Below, piece after piece: positions 41,342 through 50,815 of a stretch of 64,000 bases of DNA (its first letter is position 1; each line of letters begins with the position of its first letter). Position numbers and translations under genes: made by a program. Under the pieces are notes generated by a model. It was not told the DNA's origin. It ran no database searches and saw nothing but the letters and a program-made list of their open reading frames with translations. This DNA is from a bacterium 210917-SL.2.15 (GTDB taxonomy: Bacteria > Bacillota > Clostridia > Oscillospirales > Oscillospiraceae): positions 1 to 64,000 of the forward strand of contig JAJCJC010000003.1 of the NCBI GenBank assembly GCA_020555605.1. The letters run 5' to 3'.

Positions 41342-42376
41342 ATGAAACAGCACAGCGCCGCTTTTAAGCCGCGGCGCGGAGGAATGGGGCCAAAGGTCGT
41401 TGCTCTGGGCGGCGGAACCGGCCTTTCCACTATGCTGCGCGGCTTGAAGGAGTATACAAAAAACATTACGGCCATCGTTACCGTGGCCGACGACGGCGGC
41501 GGTTCCGGCGTGCTGCGCCAGGACCTGGGCATGCCGCCCCCCGGCGATATCCGTAACTGCCTTTTGGCCCTTGCCAACACCGAGCCGGTGATGGGGGAAT
41601 TGCTGGGGTATCGTTTCACGGAGGGGATTCTGAAAGGACAAAGTTTCGGCAATCTTTTCCTGGCCGCCCTCAATGAAATTTCTCCATCGTTCGATGTGGC
41701 GGTGCGCCGCATGAGCGAGGTGCTGGCCATCACCGGCCGGGTGCTGCCAGTGACCAATGAGAATGTGGTGCTGGAAGCAGAGTTTGAAAATTGCGCCCGG
41801 GTGGTGGGCGAATCGAAAATTTTTCAATGCAAAAAGCAGCAGGACTGCCGTATCCGCTGCGTGCGGCTGCAGCCCCGCCATCCTCAGGCGCTGCAGGAGA
41901 GCCTGGAGGCCATCCGTGCCGCGGATATGATTCTCCTGGGTCCGGGAAGCCTGTATACCAGCATCATCCCCAATCTGCTGGTGGACGGCATTGTGGAAGA
42001 GATCACCCAGTCGGACGCGCTGAAGCTGTACATCTGCAACATTATGACCCAGGAGGGGGAGACAGAGGGATACTCTGTCAGCGACCATATCCGGGCGCTG
42101 TTCCATCACGCCGATGACCATATCTTTGATTATTGCCTGACCAATTCGGCGGTGGTTCCGGCGGAAGTCTGTACGCGCTATGCCGCCGAGGGGGCGGCCC
42201 CTATCGTGTGCGACCGCGAAGAGAGCGAAAAGCTGGGGGTTACGGTCGTTGAGCGGGAGGTGTCCCTTGTCGGAGCTGACGGAAAAGTCAAGCATGACAC
42301 TGTGGCATTGGCCCGGGAGATTTTTTCCATATACGCGGAGTATGGCGCGATCCGCATTGCGGACGATTCTTTTTAA
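41342..42376 (+). CDS. yvcK: YvcK/gluconeogenesis factor, CofD-like
   Basis: 344 residues: KVVALGGGTGLSTMLRGLKEYT near the N-terminus, VTVADDGGGSGVLRQDLGMPPPGDIRNCLLAL, and LGPGSLYTSIIPNLLVDGI. The fold is that of CofD 2-phospholactate transferase, but Firmicute YvcK binds UDP-sugars and is needed for wall integrity on gluconeogenic carbon sources. It sits in the conserved rapZ-yvcK-whiA order. Confidence 0.95.
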   Translation: MKQHSAAFKPRRGGMGPKVVALGGGTGLSTMLRGLKEYTKNITAIVTVADDGGGSGVLRQDLGMPPPGDIRNCLLALANTEPVMGELLGYRFTEGILKGQSFGNLFLAALNEISPSFDVAVRRMSEVLAITGRVLPVTNENVVLEAEFENCARVVGESKIFQCKKQQDCRIRCVRLQPRHPQALQESLEAIRAADMILLGPGSLYTSIIPNLLVDGIVEEITQSDALKLYICNIMTQEGETEGYSVSDHIRALFHHADDHIFDYCLTNSAVVPAEVCTRYAAEGAAPIVCDREESEKLGVTVVEREVSLVGADGKVKHDTVALAREIFSIYAEYGAIRIADDSF

Positions 42377-42409
42377 AGTGTGTGCGCAGACAGAAAGCGA
42401 GGAACGATC

Positions 42410-43318
42410 ATGTCATTTTCTGGCGAAGCCAAGTCGGAGCTGTGCCGTGCGGCGCTTCAGCGGCAGTGCTGCGCCAGGGCCGAAGCCCACGGTGTTTTGC
42501 TGTTTTGCAATACTTTTCAAAAGGACAAGATTCGCATTGTCACGGAGAACCGGGCTTTTGCGGCCCGGCTCCCCAAGCTGTTTCACAAAGCGTTTGGCCT
42601 GACCTTTGACCGCATGCCGGAAGAAGGCGAAGAAGCGGCCAAACGGACGTTTGAGATCTTGGATCAGGGCAAGCTGACTAGTATTGTCAACGTGTGCGGC
42701 TTTTCCATGGAGCAGAATCTGTCTCTGCATATCAATTTTGGACTGCTGGAGGAGGACTGCTGTCGGGTTTCCTTTCTGCGGGGCGTCTTTTTGGCGGGCG
42801 GCAGCGTGACCGATCCGGCCAAACGCTATCATATGGAGTTTGTTACGTCCCATTATAAGGTCAGCCGTGAATTGGAAGCGCTGCTGATCGACATGGGATT
42901 TGTCTCCCGTGAGACGACGCGGGGCGGCAATTTTGTCACCTATTTCAAGCAGAGCGAGCATATTGAGGATCTGCTGACGCTGCTGGGCGCGCCGGTGGCG
43001 GCCATGGATATCATGTCGGCCAAGGTCGAAAAAAATTTGCGCAATGAAATGAACCGGCGTGTGAACTGCGATACGGCCAATGTGACAAAAGCCGTGGACG
43101 CGGCGCAGGAACAGCTGGCAGCGATCCGGCGGCTGGAAGAAACCGGGCAGATGGATGCGCTCCCTCAGAAGCTGAAAGAAACGGCCGCCATGCGTGTGCG
43201 CTTCCCGGAGATGACACTTTCGCAGCTGGCGGACAGCTTTGAACCGCCGCTGACCAAATCCTGCCTGAACCACCGCCTGCGCAAGCTGGCGGAGCTGGCA
43301 AAACAATCGGAACCGTAA
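42410..43318 (+). CDS. whiA: DNA-binding protein WhiA
   Basis: 302 residues: SFSGEAKSELCRA at the start, LAGRID-type homing-endonuclease-like domain in the middle (FLRGVFLAGGSVTDPAKRYHMEF), and a C-terminal WhiA helix-turn-helix region (MRVRFPEMTLSQLADSFEPPLTKSCLNHRLRKLAEL). WhiA acts in division and chromosome segregation in Firmicutes and in sporulation in actinobacteria. An upstream in-frame ATG (42380) is not favoured because GAGGAACG precedes 42410. Confidence 0.95.
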   Translation: MSFSGEAKSELCRAALQRQCCARAEAHGVLLFCNTFQKDKIRIVTENRAFAARLPKLFHKAFGLTFDRMPEEGEEAAKRTFEILDQGKLTSIVNVCGFSMEQNLSLHINFGLLEEDCCRVSFLRGVFLAGGSVTDPAKRYHMEFVTSHYKVSRELEALLIDMGFVSRETTRGGNFVTYFKQSEHIEDLLTLLGAPVAAMDIMSAKVEKNLRNEMNRRVNCDTANVTKAVDAAQEQLAAIRRLEETGQMDALPQKLKETAAMRVRFPEMTLSQLADSFEPPLTKSCLNHRLRKLAELAKQSEP

Positions 43319-43349
43319 AGCGGAAGAAATCTGGAAGGAGTATGGGACG

Positions 43350-43793
43350 ATGAACCGAGCGGAACGAGCGAATGCATATCACGACAGTGGTTATAATTGC
43401 TGCCAGGCGGTAGCGGCCGCTTTTTCAGATGTGACCGGACTCAGCGAGGTTCAGTCTCTGGCTATCGGCGGAGGCTTCGGCGGCGGACTGCGCTGTGGGG
43501 AGATCTGCGGCGCCGTGTCGGGGGCGGTTATGGTGTTGGGGATGACGCATGCTTATACCGACTGCGCCGATCTCGAACGGAAGCATCAAATTGCCCGTTT
43601 GACGAAGGAATTTCACCGCCGGTTCAAAGCGGAGTTTGGCTGCGAGCGGTGTTTGGATCTTTTGCAGACCGATATTTCCGATACGGAACGCTTCAAGGCG
43701 GCCAAAGCCTCTGGCGTGATGAAAAAGTGTCCGGTGTTGATTACCACTGCTGTGGAACTTGTGGAACAGATCCTGAGCGAGGAAACGCGCTGA
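43350..43793 (+). CDS. C-GCAxxG-C-C family protein
   Basis: 147 residues with the name-giving cysteine pattern: NCCQAVAAAF near residue 16, CGEICGAVSGAVMVLG (GCAxxG-like), FGCERCLDLL, and KKCPVLI near the end. The protein is presumed redox-active or cofactor-binding, but its function is not known. It lies 31 bp after whiA and 15 bp before dnaE, so it is likely co-transcribed with both. Confidence 0.9.
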   Translation: MNRAERANAYHDSGYNCCQAVAAAFSDVTGLSEVQSLAIGGGFGGGLRCGEICGAVSGAVMVLGMTHAYTDCADLERKHQIARLTKEFHRRFKAEFGCERCLDLLQTDISDTERFKAAKASGVMKKCPVLITTAVELVEQILSEETR

Positions 43794-43808
43794 AAGAAAG
43801 GAGACGCC

Positions 43809-46800
43809 ATGTCCTTTGCCCATTTACACGTACATACGGAGTTTAGTCTCTTGGACGGCGCCTGCCGGATCAGCGAGCTGCCCAAGCTGGTCAAATCCAT
43901 GGGGCAGACTGCGGTGGCTATCACGGATCACGGCGTTATGTACGGCGCCATTGACTTTTACCGTGCCTGTAAAGCGGAGGGAATCAAGCCCATCATCGGC
44001 TGTGAAGTGTACGTCACGCCCGAAGGGCGCACCCGGTTTGACAAGATGCACGAATTCGACGCCGAATCCCGCCATTTGGTGCTGCTGTGCGAAAATGAAG
44101 AGGGCTACCGCAATCTTTCCTTCATGGTCAGCGCGGCGTTCACCGAGGGATTTTATATCAAACCGCGCATTGATCTGGAGTTGCTCCGCGCCCATTCCAA
44201 AGGGCTGATCGCCCTTTCGGCGTGCCTGGCCGGCGAGATCCCCCGCCGCCTCCGGGGCGGGGATTACGAGGGCGCCAAGCGCTATTCCCTGCAGATGCGG
44301 GAGCTGTTCGGCGCGGACAATTTCTTCCTCGAGCTGCAGGATCACGGGATCCGTGAGCAGGCGGCGGTCAATGCTGGCATCCTGCGCATTCACGATGAAA
44401 CGGGCATCCCGTTGGTGGTCACCAATGACGCTCACTATCTGCACAAGGAAGACGCCTACAGCCATGATGTGCTGCTGTGTATCCAGACGGGTAAAACCCT
44501 GAATGACACTAACCGCATGAAATATGAGCCGCAGAATTTCTATCTCCGCTCCACGGAAGAGATGGCGGCGCTGTTTCCCACCCACCCGGAGGCCATCGAG
44601 AACACCGGACGGATCGCCGAGCGCTGCAACCTGGAATTCACGTTCGGCAAGTATCACCTTCCGGAATTCCAACTGCCGGAGGGATATGATTCAGCGACAT
44701 ACCTGCGCGAACTGTGCGACAAAGGGTTTGCCGAGCGCTACCCTGACCGCCCCGAGTGCCGTCAGCAGTTGGAATATGAACTGGACATGATCGAGAAAAT
44801 GGGCTTTACCGACTATTTTCTCATTGTGTCCGACTTTGTAAACTATGCCAAACATGCGGGAATCCCTGTAGGTCCGGGCCGCGGCAGCGCAGCAGGGAGC
44901 ATGGTGTCCTACTGCCTGAACATTACGGAGATCGACCCGCTGCAGTACAATTTGTACTTTGAGCGCTTTCTGAACCCCGAGCGCGTGAGCATGCCCGATA
45001 TTGATATGGACTTCGGTGACACCCGCCGGGGCGAAGTGGTGGACTATGTCCGCCGGAAATACGGTGACGATCATGTGGCACAGATTGTCACGTTCGGAAC
45101 CATGGCGGCCCGCGGCGTGATCCGCGATGTGGGACGCGTGATGAATATTCCTTATGCCGAGGTAGACCAGATTGCCAAGCAGGTGCCGAACACGCCGCAT
45201 ATCACCCTCAAGGATGCCCTGCGCCTGAGTAAGCCTCTGCGGGAGTTCTATGAGAGTGAGCCCCGCTATAAAACGCTGATCGATACGGCCCAGGCTCTGG
45301 AGGGAATGCCGCGGCACGCGTCCACGCATGCCGCCGGCGTAGTCATCACCCGCCGGCCGGTGTATGAGTATGTTCCGCTGGCGAAAAACGACGAGGCAGT
45401 GGTGTGCCAATATGTGATGACCACGCTGGAAGAATTAGGCCTGCTCAAAATGGACTTTTTGGGTTTGCGTAACCTGACGGTGCTGGACGATGCGGTGAAA
45501 ATGCTTCAAAAGCATCATCCGGAGTTTCGGCTGGAAGAAATTCCGGAGGAGGATCCGGAAACCTATGAGATGCTCTCGCGAGGCCAGACCAGCGGTGTAT
45601 TCCAGATGGAATCGACGGGCATGACCGGCGTGTGTATCGGCCTGAAGCCACAGAATATTGAGGACATCACGGCGATTATCGCCCTGTATCGCCCCGGTCC
45701 CATGGAATCCATTCCGCGCTTTATCGAATGCAAGCATCATCCGGAAAACATTACCTATCTCCATCCATCCCTGCAGCCGATCCTGAGCAACACCTATGGC
45801 TGCATCGTGTACCAGGAACAGGTCATTGAAATTTTTCGGAAGCTGGCCGGATATTCTCTGGGGCAGGCGGATATGGTGCGCCGGGCCATTTCCAAAAAGA
45901 AGGCTGCTCAAATCCAGCGGGAAAAAGAGGCGTTTCTGCACGGAGACCCTGAGCGCGGTATCTGCGGCTGTGTCAACAATGGCATTCCGGAACAGACGGC
46001 CCAGGATATTTATCAGCAGATTTATGATTTTGCCAACTATGCTTTTAACAAGGCGCATGCGGTCAGCTATGCGGTGGTGGCCTATCAAACGGCTTACTTC
46101 AAGTGTCATTATACCAAAGAATACATGGCCGCCTTGCTGACCAGTGTGCTGGATAGCTCCGACAAGATCGCCGAGTATATCAACGAGTGTAGGGACTGTG
46201 GCATCCGTCTCCTGCCGCCGGACATCAATTACTCCGACGATACATTTACCGTGGAGGACGGCGGGATCCGGTTCGGGCTGGTAGCAATCAAAAACATTGG
46301 GCGCGGTTTTATCCGCGCTGTTATGAACGAGCGCAAGAAGCATGGGCGGTTTGCTTCCATGCAGAGTTTCTGCGAACGAATGTATGGCACAGAGATCAAC
46401 AAGAGGGCGCTGGAAAACCTGATTTTGTCCGGCGCGTTTGATTCCACCGGCGCGCGCCGCTCGCAGCTGCACGCTGTTTATGAACGGGTGCTGGCCGGCG
46501 TGGTGGAGAGTCGGCGGCAGAATCTGGAGGGACAGATTGACTTTTTCGGCGGGTTTTCTGGCGAAGCGGCACCCGTTTCCTCCGAAATTTCGCTGCCCAA
46601 TATCGAAGAATTTTCTCCGGAGGAGCGCATGCGCCAAGAGAAGGAAACGACCGGGCTTTATCTTTCCGGCCATCCGATGGATGCCTATCACGAGCGTGTT
46701 AAGGCGGCGGGTGCGGTGCCTATTTTATCCGTTTTGGAGGACTGCGGCGACGAGAATGGGCCGGTCCGATATGGAGACGGACAGTATGTGACCATTGCGG

Positions 46801-47294
46801 GCGTGGTGACTTCCAGCAAAACGAAGACCACAAAGAATAATACATTGATGGCCTATGTCATGGTGGAAGACAGCACCGCATCCATCGAACTGCTGTGTTT
46901 TTCGAAAGTGCTTTCTGCTTCGGGCAGCTATCTGTCCGAAGGTAATGCGCTGCTGCTGCGGGGACGCATTTCCCTGCGGGATGAAAAAACGCCGCAGATC
47001 ATGTGTGACGAAGCGATTCCGCTGGACGGTGCCATTTTTCCGGTGGCTAAACCGGCTCGGCAGGGATCAAAGGTGCTGGAGGGCCGCCGGCTCGTTATCA
47101 AGTGTCCTTCGATCGACGATCCTGTGATGCGGCATATCCAACTGGTGTTGGAAATGTTCCCTGGACCGTCTCCATTGATTATGGTAATGGCGGATACCGG
47201 CAAGCGGTACGGGGCAAAATGCCTGCTGCACCGCGCGCTGGTGGAGGAGCTGGAAGAGACGCTGGGCAAAGAGTGTGTTGTATTGCAGCAGTAA
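43809..47294 (+). CDS. dnaE: DNA polymerase III alpha subunit (DnaE type)
   Basis: 1161 residues. A PHP domain opens with FAHLHVHTEFSLLDGACRI. The palm carries GPGRGSAAGSMVSYCL and the catalytic acidic motif MPDIDMDFGD. The fingers/thumb follow with AFNKAHAVSYAVVAYQTA, then a helix-hairpin-helix region and an OB fold near the C-terminus (VTIAGVVTSSKTKTTKNNTLMAYV). In Firmicutes DnaE extends primers and works with PolC. Start GGAG spaced 5 nt before the ATG. A strong terminator follows. Confidence 0.97.
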   Translation: MSFAHLHVHTEFSLLDGACRISELPKLVKSMGQTAVAITDHGVMYGAIDFYRACKAEGIKPIIGCEVYVTPEGRTRFDKMHEFDAESRHLVLLCENEEGYRNLSFMVSAAFTEGFYIKPRIDLELLRAHSKGLIALSACLAGEIPRRLRGGDYEGAKRYSLQMRELFGADNFFLELQDHGIREQAAVNAGILRIHDETGIPLVVTNDAHYLHKEDAYSHDVLLCIQTGKTLNDTNRMKYEPQNFYLRSTEEMAALFPTHPEAIENTGRIAERCNLEFTFGKYHLPEFQLPEGYDSATYLRELCDKGFAERYPDRPECRQQLEYELDMIEKMGFTDYFLIVSDFVNYAKHAGIPVGPGRGSAAGSMVSYCLNITEIDPLQYNLYFERFLNPERVSMPDIDMDFGDTRRGEVVDYVRRKYGDDHVAQIVTFGTMAARGVIRDVGRVMNIPYAEVDQIAKQVPNTPHITLKDALRLSKPLREFYESEPRYKTLIDTAQALEGMPRHASTHAAGVVITRRPVYEYVPLAKNDEAVVCQYVMTTLEELGLLKMDFLGLRNLTVLDDAVKMLQKHHPEFRLEEIPEEDPETYEMLSRGQTSGVFQMESTGMTGVCIGLKPQNIEDITAIIALYRPGPMESIPRFIECKHHPENITYLHPSLQPILSNTYGCIVYQEQVIEIFRKLAGYSLGQADMVRRAISKKKAAQIQREKEAFLHGDPERGICGCVNNGIPEQTAQDIYQQIYDFANYAFNKAHAVSYAVVAYQTAYFKCHYTKEYMAALLTSVLDSSDKIAEYINECRDCGIRLLPPDINYSDDTFTVEDGGIRFGLVAIKNIGRGFIRAVMNERKKHGRFASMQSFCERMYGTEINKRALENLILSGAFDSTGARRSQLHAVYERVLAGVVESRRQNLEGQIDFFGGFSGEAAPVSSEISLPNIEEFSPEERMRQEKETTGLYLSGHPMDAYHERVKAAGAVPILSVLEDCGDENGPVRYGDGQYVTIAGVVTSSKTKTTKNNTLMAYVMVEDSTASIELLCFSKVLSASGSYLSEGNALLLRGRISLRDEKTPQIMCDEAIPLDGAIFPVAKPARQGSKVLEGRRLVIKCPSIDDPVMRHIQLVLEMFPGPSPLIMVMADTGKRYGAKCLLHRALVEELEETLGKECVVLQQ

Positions 47295-47306
47295 AGGATA
47301 TATTAC

Positions 47307-47346
47307 AAAGGGCGGGAACCGATTTAGCATCGGTTCCCGCCCTTTC
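47307..47346. terminator. Bidirectional terminator after dnaE
   Basis: Stem AAAGGGCGGGAACCGAT/ATCGGTTCCCGCCCTTT, 5-nt loop, between convergent genes. Confidence 0.9.
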
Positions 47347-47362
47347 GCTTTGATCGCCTGAA

Positions 47363-47902
47363 TCAGGTTTCTTTAGGATACTTTTTCAACAGCGCATCGA
47401 GAATGCTGTTGTAAATTTCCTCTGCATGGGATTGAAAGTGTACGCTGAGCTGTTCGGCCATCTCTTTTTTGGCCACCATCAGGTCGAGGTTCATAATGTT
47501 GTCCACATCGTCACTCAGGGAGAGGGTGACGGTATACGTCCCGTTGGGGCGCTCGTTTACCGTGGAGCGCACCAGCCCCTTTCGTTTGAGTTTTTGATTG
47601 TATACGGAGATGTTTTTGTCAGCCTTGATGCGCACGGAGTATGGGATGCTGCTCTCACACACCTCGCTGTTGCGAATGCCGCGGGGGGTGGCGCAGTAGA
47701 GTCCGTCCTCCGTCCGTTTCATATGCTCGCTGTCCACCAGTTCGTTCAGGCATTCGGAAAACGAGAAATAATCCACGCCGTCATCACACAGCGCCAGATC
47801 CGTCAAAACGTCGATGCCGACCGGTTCGATCAGGCGGGAGGCGATATAAAGGATCAAAAATTTGATGTCCAGTTTGTCATGAATAAAGCCGATGCGGCCC
47901 AT
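47363..47902 (-). CDS. DUF4364 family protein
   Basis: 179 residues. The N-terminal half (DKLDIKFLILYIASRLIEPVGIDVLTDLAL) looks like a winged helix. The C-terminal half is a small alpha/beta domain (VTLSLSDDVDNIMNLDLMVAKKEMAEQL). The family is restricted to Firmicutes; it resembles PadR-like regulators but has no known role. The start at 47902 has AAGGAA 9 nt upstream; GTG at 47911 is too near to it. Confidence 0.85.
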   Translation of the reverse strand: MGRIGFIHDKLDIKFLILYIASRLIEPVGIDVLTDLALCDDGVDYFSFSECLNELVDSEHMKRTEDGLYCATPRGIRNSEVCESSIPYSVRIKADKNISVYNQKLKRKGLVRSTVNERPNGTYTVTLSLSDDVDNIMNLDLMVAKKEMAEQLSVHFQSHAEEIYNSILDALLKKYPKET

Positions 47903-48011
47903 GCTGCTCACTTCCTTGGTTTCATAATCCGCTTTGCCTTTTTATTGTACCACATCTTTACAAAAGCAACAAGGGTCCGCACAGCGAATGGGAACGGATT
48001 TTGGGGAGCGG

Positions 48012-48019
48012 CATACAAT
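48012..48019 (+). promoter_or_regulatory. CATACAAT box, possible sigma-E -10 element
   Basis: An exact match to the mother-cell sigma-E -10 consensus CATACAHT, 48 bp before the cysteine-rich gene. No good -35 box is visible at the usual distance for either sigma-E or sigma-A, so the call is weak. Confidence 0.3.
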
Positions 48020-48067
48020 GATGATGAAGGGAGATTTTCCTTCCATTACTTATAGGAGGATATATAT

Positions 48068-48910
48068 ATGTCTGAGAAGATCGTTCCCGGCCCTCTGCAG
48101 GATTGCTCTGCATCGATTCAGGAGGCCGTTTGCGTCAATACGAAGAAAATCTTTGACAGCTGCCGCGACCAGGACTGCATTGAGGACCTGCGCTTTTACC
48201 CTGTCCAGTGCGGCCAGGATGTCATCAATAACGCCGTTTCGGTGAAAAGTGCCAAAGCCGAGCTGCTGCATGTGTACACGGACGTGGAGGCGATTAACTT
48301 CAATCGCGGATTCTATACCGTGGATCTGCGCTATTTCTACCGCGTGGTGCTGCAGGTTTGCTGCGGTTGCGGCCGGCCCACGGAGGTGGAAGGGCTGTGC
48401 GTGTTTGATAAACGCGTGGTCCTCTTCGGCAGCGAAGGCGGTGCCAAAGTATTCACCTCCGGCACCTGCATGAGTTCCATGGACGCAGACAGCATTGAAA
48501 AGAGCAACCTGCCCTGCGCAGTGGTCACCGCGGTAGACCCCATCGTGCTGGACACCAAACTGGTGGATGCCTGCGAGCGTCGTTGCTGCGACTGCGACAT
48601 TTGCGAGATCCCCAGCTGCATCTGCGACTGCTTCCAGTCAGAGCTGTGCGGCGCGGATCAAGGTAAGCGCGTATTTATCACATTGGGTCAGTTCTCCATC
48701 GTGCGGCTGGAACGGGACACCCAGCTGTTGATCCCAAGCTACAGTTACTGCATGCCTGAGAAAGAGTGCGCCTGCGGCGGCTGCGGCACGGATCCCTGCG
48801 AGTTGTTCCGTGGGATTGCTTTCCCGGTCAACGAATTTTTCCCGCCCAACGCGCTGGAGAAAAAGTGCGACTATGAAGGCGTCAAGTGCTGCTGCTGCTC
48901 AAAGCGGTGA
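48068..48910 (+). CDS. Cysteine-rich protein of unknown function
   Basis: 280 residues with about 30 cysteines, clustered at residues 170-200 (ERRCCDCDICEIPSCICDCF), 230-250 (ECACGGCGTDPC) and at the end (CCCCSKR). An N-terminal FDSCRDQDCIEDLRFY pattern is familiar from other clostridial proteins without a name. No signal peptide or membrane helix. TAGGAGG precedes the ATG by 9 nt. Its position 290 bp before the spoIIIA operon and a CATACAAT box upstream make a spore-coat or mother-cell structural role plausible (inference only). Confidence 0.75.
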   Translation: MSEKIVPGPLQDCSASIQEAVCVNTKKIFDSCRDQDCIEDLRFYPVQCGQDVINNAVSVKSAKAELLHVYTDVEAINFNRGFYTVDLRYFYRVVLQVCCGCGRPTEVEGLCVFDKRVVLFGSEGGAKVFTSGTCMSSMDADSIEKSNLPCAVVTAVDPIVLDTKLVDACERRCCDCDICEIPSCICDCFQSELCGADQGKRVFITLGQFSIVRLERDTQLLIPSYSYCMPEKECACGGCGTDPCELFRGIAFPVNEFFPPNALEKKCDYEGVKCCCCSKR

Positions 48911-48985
48911 TCTGAGCGCGCGGTACCTGTCCGTTTTACAGGATAAAGGGACGTACGCTGCCGGTTCCGATGCAGCGGCGCAGAG

Positions 48986-49013
48986 AAAAGCCCGGCATGT
49001 GCCGGGCTTTTTC
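48986..49013 (+). terminator. Terminator of the cysteine-rich gene
   Basis: Stem AAAAGCCCGGCA/TGCCGGGCTTTT with a 2-nt apparent loop (probably a 4-nt loop in reality), then TTCTG. The stretch from here to 49196 has no gene. Confidence 0.9.
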
Positions 49014-49142
49014 TGCATCAATCTCAAGCGGTCGGCATTCCTTCTGTCAAAATGCCGTATGGCGGCGGTATCCTTTGTACAGGGATTTTTCCGCCCGGAT
49101 CAAACGACTTTTTGTTTTGCGTTCTAAAAAGGGACAACCACC

Positions 49143-49168
49143 CATATAGTTTAGCATCCGTTACAAAG
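49143..49168 (+). promoter_or_regulatory. Candidate sigma-E promoter of the spoIIIA operon
   Basis: CATATAG (-35-like) about 13 bp before GTTACAAAG (-10-like), 30 bp upstream of spoIIIAA. It is a loose match to the sigma-E pattern. The operon is sigma-E-driven in Bacillus. Confidence 0.3.
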
Positions 49169-49196
49169 GAACTACGAAAGAAAAGGGGAGAGGCAA

Positions 49197-50108
49197 ATGC
49201 GGGAGGATCTGTGCCTGACGCCATACCGCCGGGCGGCGGAAGTGTTGCCGGAGCACCTTCGGCGTGCGGCGTTGGCACGCTGTACGGATGAACAGGCAGC
49301 AGCAGAGGAGTTTCGGCTGCGTTCCGGGCAGAAGATGTCGCTGTTGGGGCCGACAGGAGAGTCGCCGATTTCAGCAGAGCCGGTCACCGGACAGGATCTG
49401 CAGGCCGTACTGGACCGGGCCACAGAGTTTTCAGCCTATCGCTGTGCCGAGAGTATCCGGCGGGGGTATGTCACGGTGCGCGGGGGCTGCCGGGTGGGGA
49501 TCTGCGGCACAGCTGTATTGCGTGGCGGCGAGATTGCCACAGTGGGAGAGCTGTCGTCGCTCTCTATCCGCATTGCCAGGCCAGCGCCTGGGGCGGCAAA
49601 AGGTGTGTATCCGAAACTATGGGGCGACGGCGGCTTTGAGAGCACGCTGATCCTGTCGCCGCCCGGCGGAGGGAAAACGACCCTGCTGCGAGATTTGATT
49701 CGCTGTTTATCAAGCGGATCGCAGACGCATCCGGCGCTTCGCATGGCGGTGGTGGACGAGCGTGGAGAGATCGCCGCCGCCCGAGGCGGCTGTGCGCAAT
49801 TCGATGTGGGACCGCATACGGACATACTTACAGGAACCGAAAAGGCCGAAGGGATCTCCATGCTGCTGCGGGCCATGAATCCGCAGGTGATTGCTGTGGA
49901 TGAGATCACGGCACCGGAGGATATCCGTGCCATGACTACGGCCGCTAACTGCGGTGTTGCCTTTTTGGCGACAGTACACGGCCGGGATCTGGACGAGCTG
50001 CGCCGCCGGAAGCTTTGCCGGGAGCTTTTGGATACGGAACTGTTTCACCAGTTTATTATTCTGGAAGGCCGCGGCAGCGCGCGCACAAGCCGGGTGGAAC
50101 GATGCTGA
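49197..50108 (+). CDS. spoIIIAA: Stage III sporulation protein AA (ATPase)
   Basis: 303 residues, a secretion-type ATPase. Walker A PPGGGKTTLLRDLI, Walker B MAVVDERGEIAAA, and EITAPEDIRAMTTAANCGVAFLATVHG. It powers the SpoIIIA-SpoIIQ channel between mother cell and forespore, acting at the mother-cell membrane. First of eight genes in order AA to AH. The start has GGGGAGAGG upstream. It overlaps spoIIIAB by 7 bp. Confidence 0.95.
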   Translation: MREDLCLTPYRRAAEVLPEHLRRAALARCTDEQAAAEEFRLRSGQKMSLLGPTGESPISAEPVTGQDLQAVLDRATEFSAYRCAESIRRGYVTVRGGCRVGICGTAVLRGGEIATVGELSSLSIRIARPAPGAAKGVYPKLWGDGGFESTLILSPPGGGKTTLLRDLIRCLSSGSQTHPALRMAVVDERGEIAAARGGCAQFDVGPHTDILTGTEKAEGISMLLRAMNPQVIAVDEITAPEDIRAMTTAANCGVAFLATVHGRDLDELRRRKLCRELLDTELFHQFIILEGRGSARTSRVERC

Positions 50109-50605
50109 AGCTGTGGGGAGCGGCGCTGATTGTCCTTTCGCCGGTACTACTGGCCCTGTCCCGCTGGGGACAGCACTGGCGGGAGGACCGGCTGCTGGAA
50201 GCGTTTCTCGAAGCGCTGGACGGCTGTATGGGGTCCATACGCTGTGAGCATGCCGCGTTGTCTGTGCTGTCAGCGCATATGGCACAGCAGGGGCCGATGC
50301 TGCTGCGCTCTTTTTGGCAGCGGCTGTGTCATGCGATGGAAGAACGGGACGCAGAGCCGGCCCGGCTCTGGCGGCAAGAGCTGGAACGTGTTGGCCTTCC
50401 GGAGGAGGCGCAGCGGATTTTGGAGCCGTTTCCGGCGGCGCTGCGCTCCTACGATACGGAGCAGGTACTGCATGCACTGGAACGGATGGCCGTGTCGCTG
50501 GAAGAGTACCGGCACAGAGCGGCCGGCGCCTTCCGCAGAGATTTCAAAACGCATACGGGCCTGCAGGCCTCGGCGGCATTGCTGCTGCTTATTTTACTGT
50601 TTTAG
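50102..50605 (+). CDS. spoIIIAB: Stage III sporulation protein AB
   Basis: 167 residues, with membrane helices at both ends (LWGAALIVLSPVLLALS and SAALLLLILLF) and a helical cytoplasmic domain resembling type II secretion GspF. It is a structural part of the SpoIIIA complex. The ATG at 50102 overlaps the end of spoIIIAA; the reading from 50015 is in another frame of spoIIIAA and not used. Confidence 0.9.
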   Translation: MLKLWGAALIVLSPVLLALSRWGQHWREDRLLEAFLEALDGCMGSIRCEHAALSVLSAHMAQQGPMLLRSFWQRLCHAMEERDAEPARLWRQELERVGLPEEAQRILEPFPAALRSYDTEQVLHALERMAVSLEEYRHRAAGAFRRDFKTHTGLQASAALLLLILLF

Positions 50606-50616
50606 AGGGATAATGC

Positions 50617-50811
50617 ATGGATATCGATCTCATTTTTAAAATTGCGGCCATCGGCATCATTGTGGCGGTGCTCAATCAGCTGCTGGTGCGCTCGGGCCGG
50701 GAAGAACAGGCTTTGATGGTCACACTGGCGGCGCTGATCATTGTCATGATGGTGATGGTGCAGCAGATCAGCGACCTGTTTGCGCTGACCAAAAGCCTGT
50801 TCAATCTGTAA
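50617..50811 (+). CDS. spoIIIAC: Stage III sporulation protein AC
   Basis: 64 residues, two membrane helices (LIFKIAAIGIIVAVLNQLLV and ALIIVMMVMVQQISDLFAL), the standard length for SpoIIIAC. Membrane component of the feeding-tube channel complex. Confidence 0.93.
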   Translation: MDIDLIFKIAAIGIIVAVLNQLLVRSGREEQALMVTLAALIIVMMVMVQQISDLFALTKSLFNL

Positions 50812-50815
50812 TGGT

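Noticed and set aside
40388..42295. 635-codon open frame on the minus strand
   Set aside because: Antisense to rapZ and yvcK, whose identities are certain. Long antisense frames are expected in GC-rich genes.
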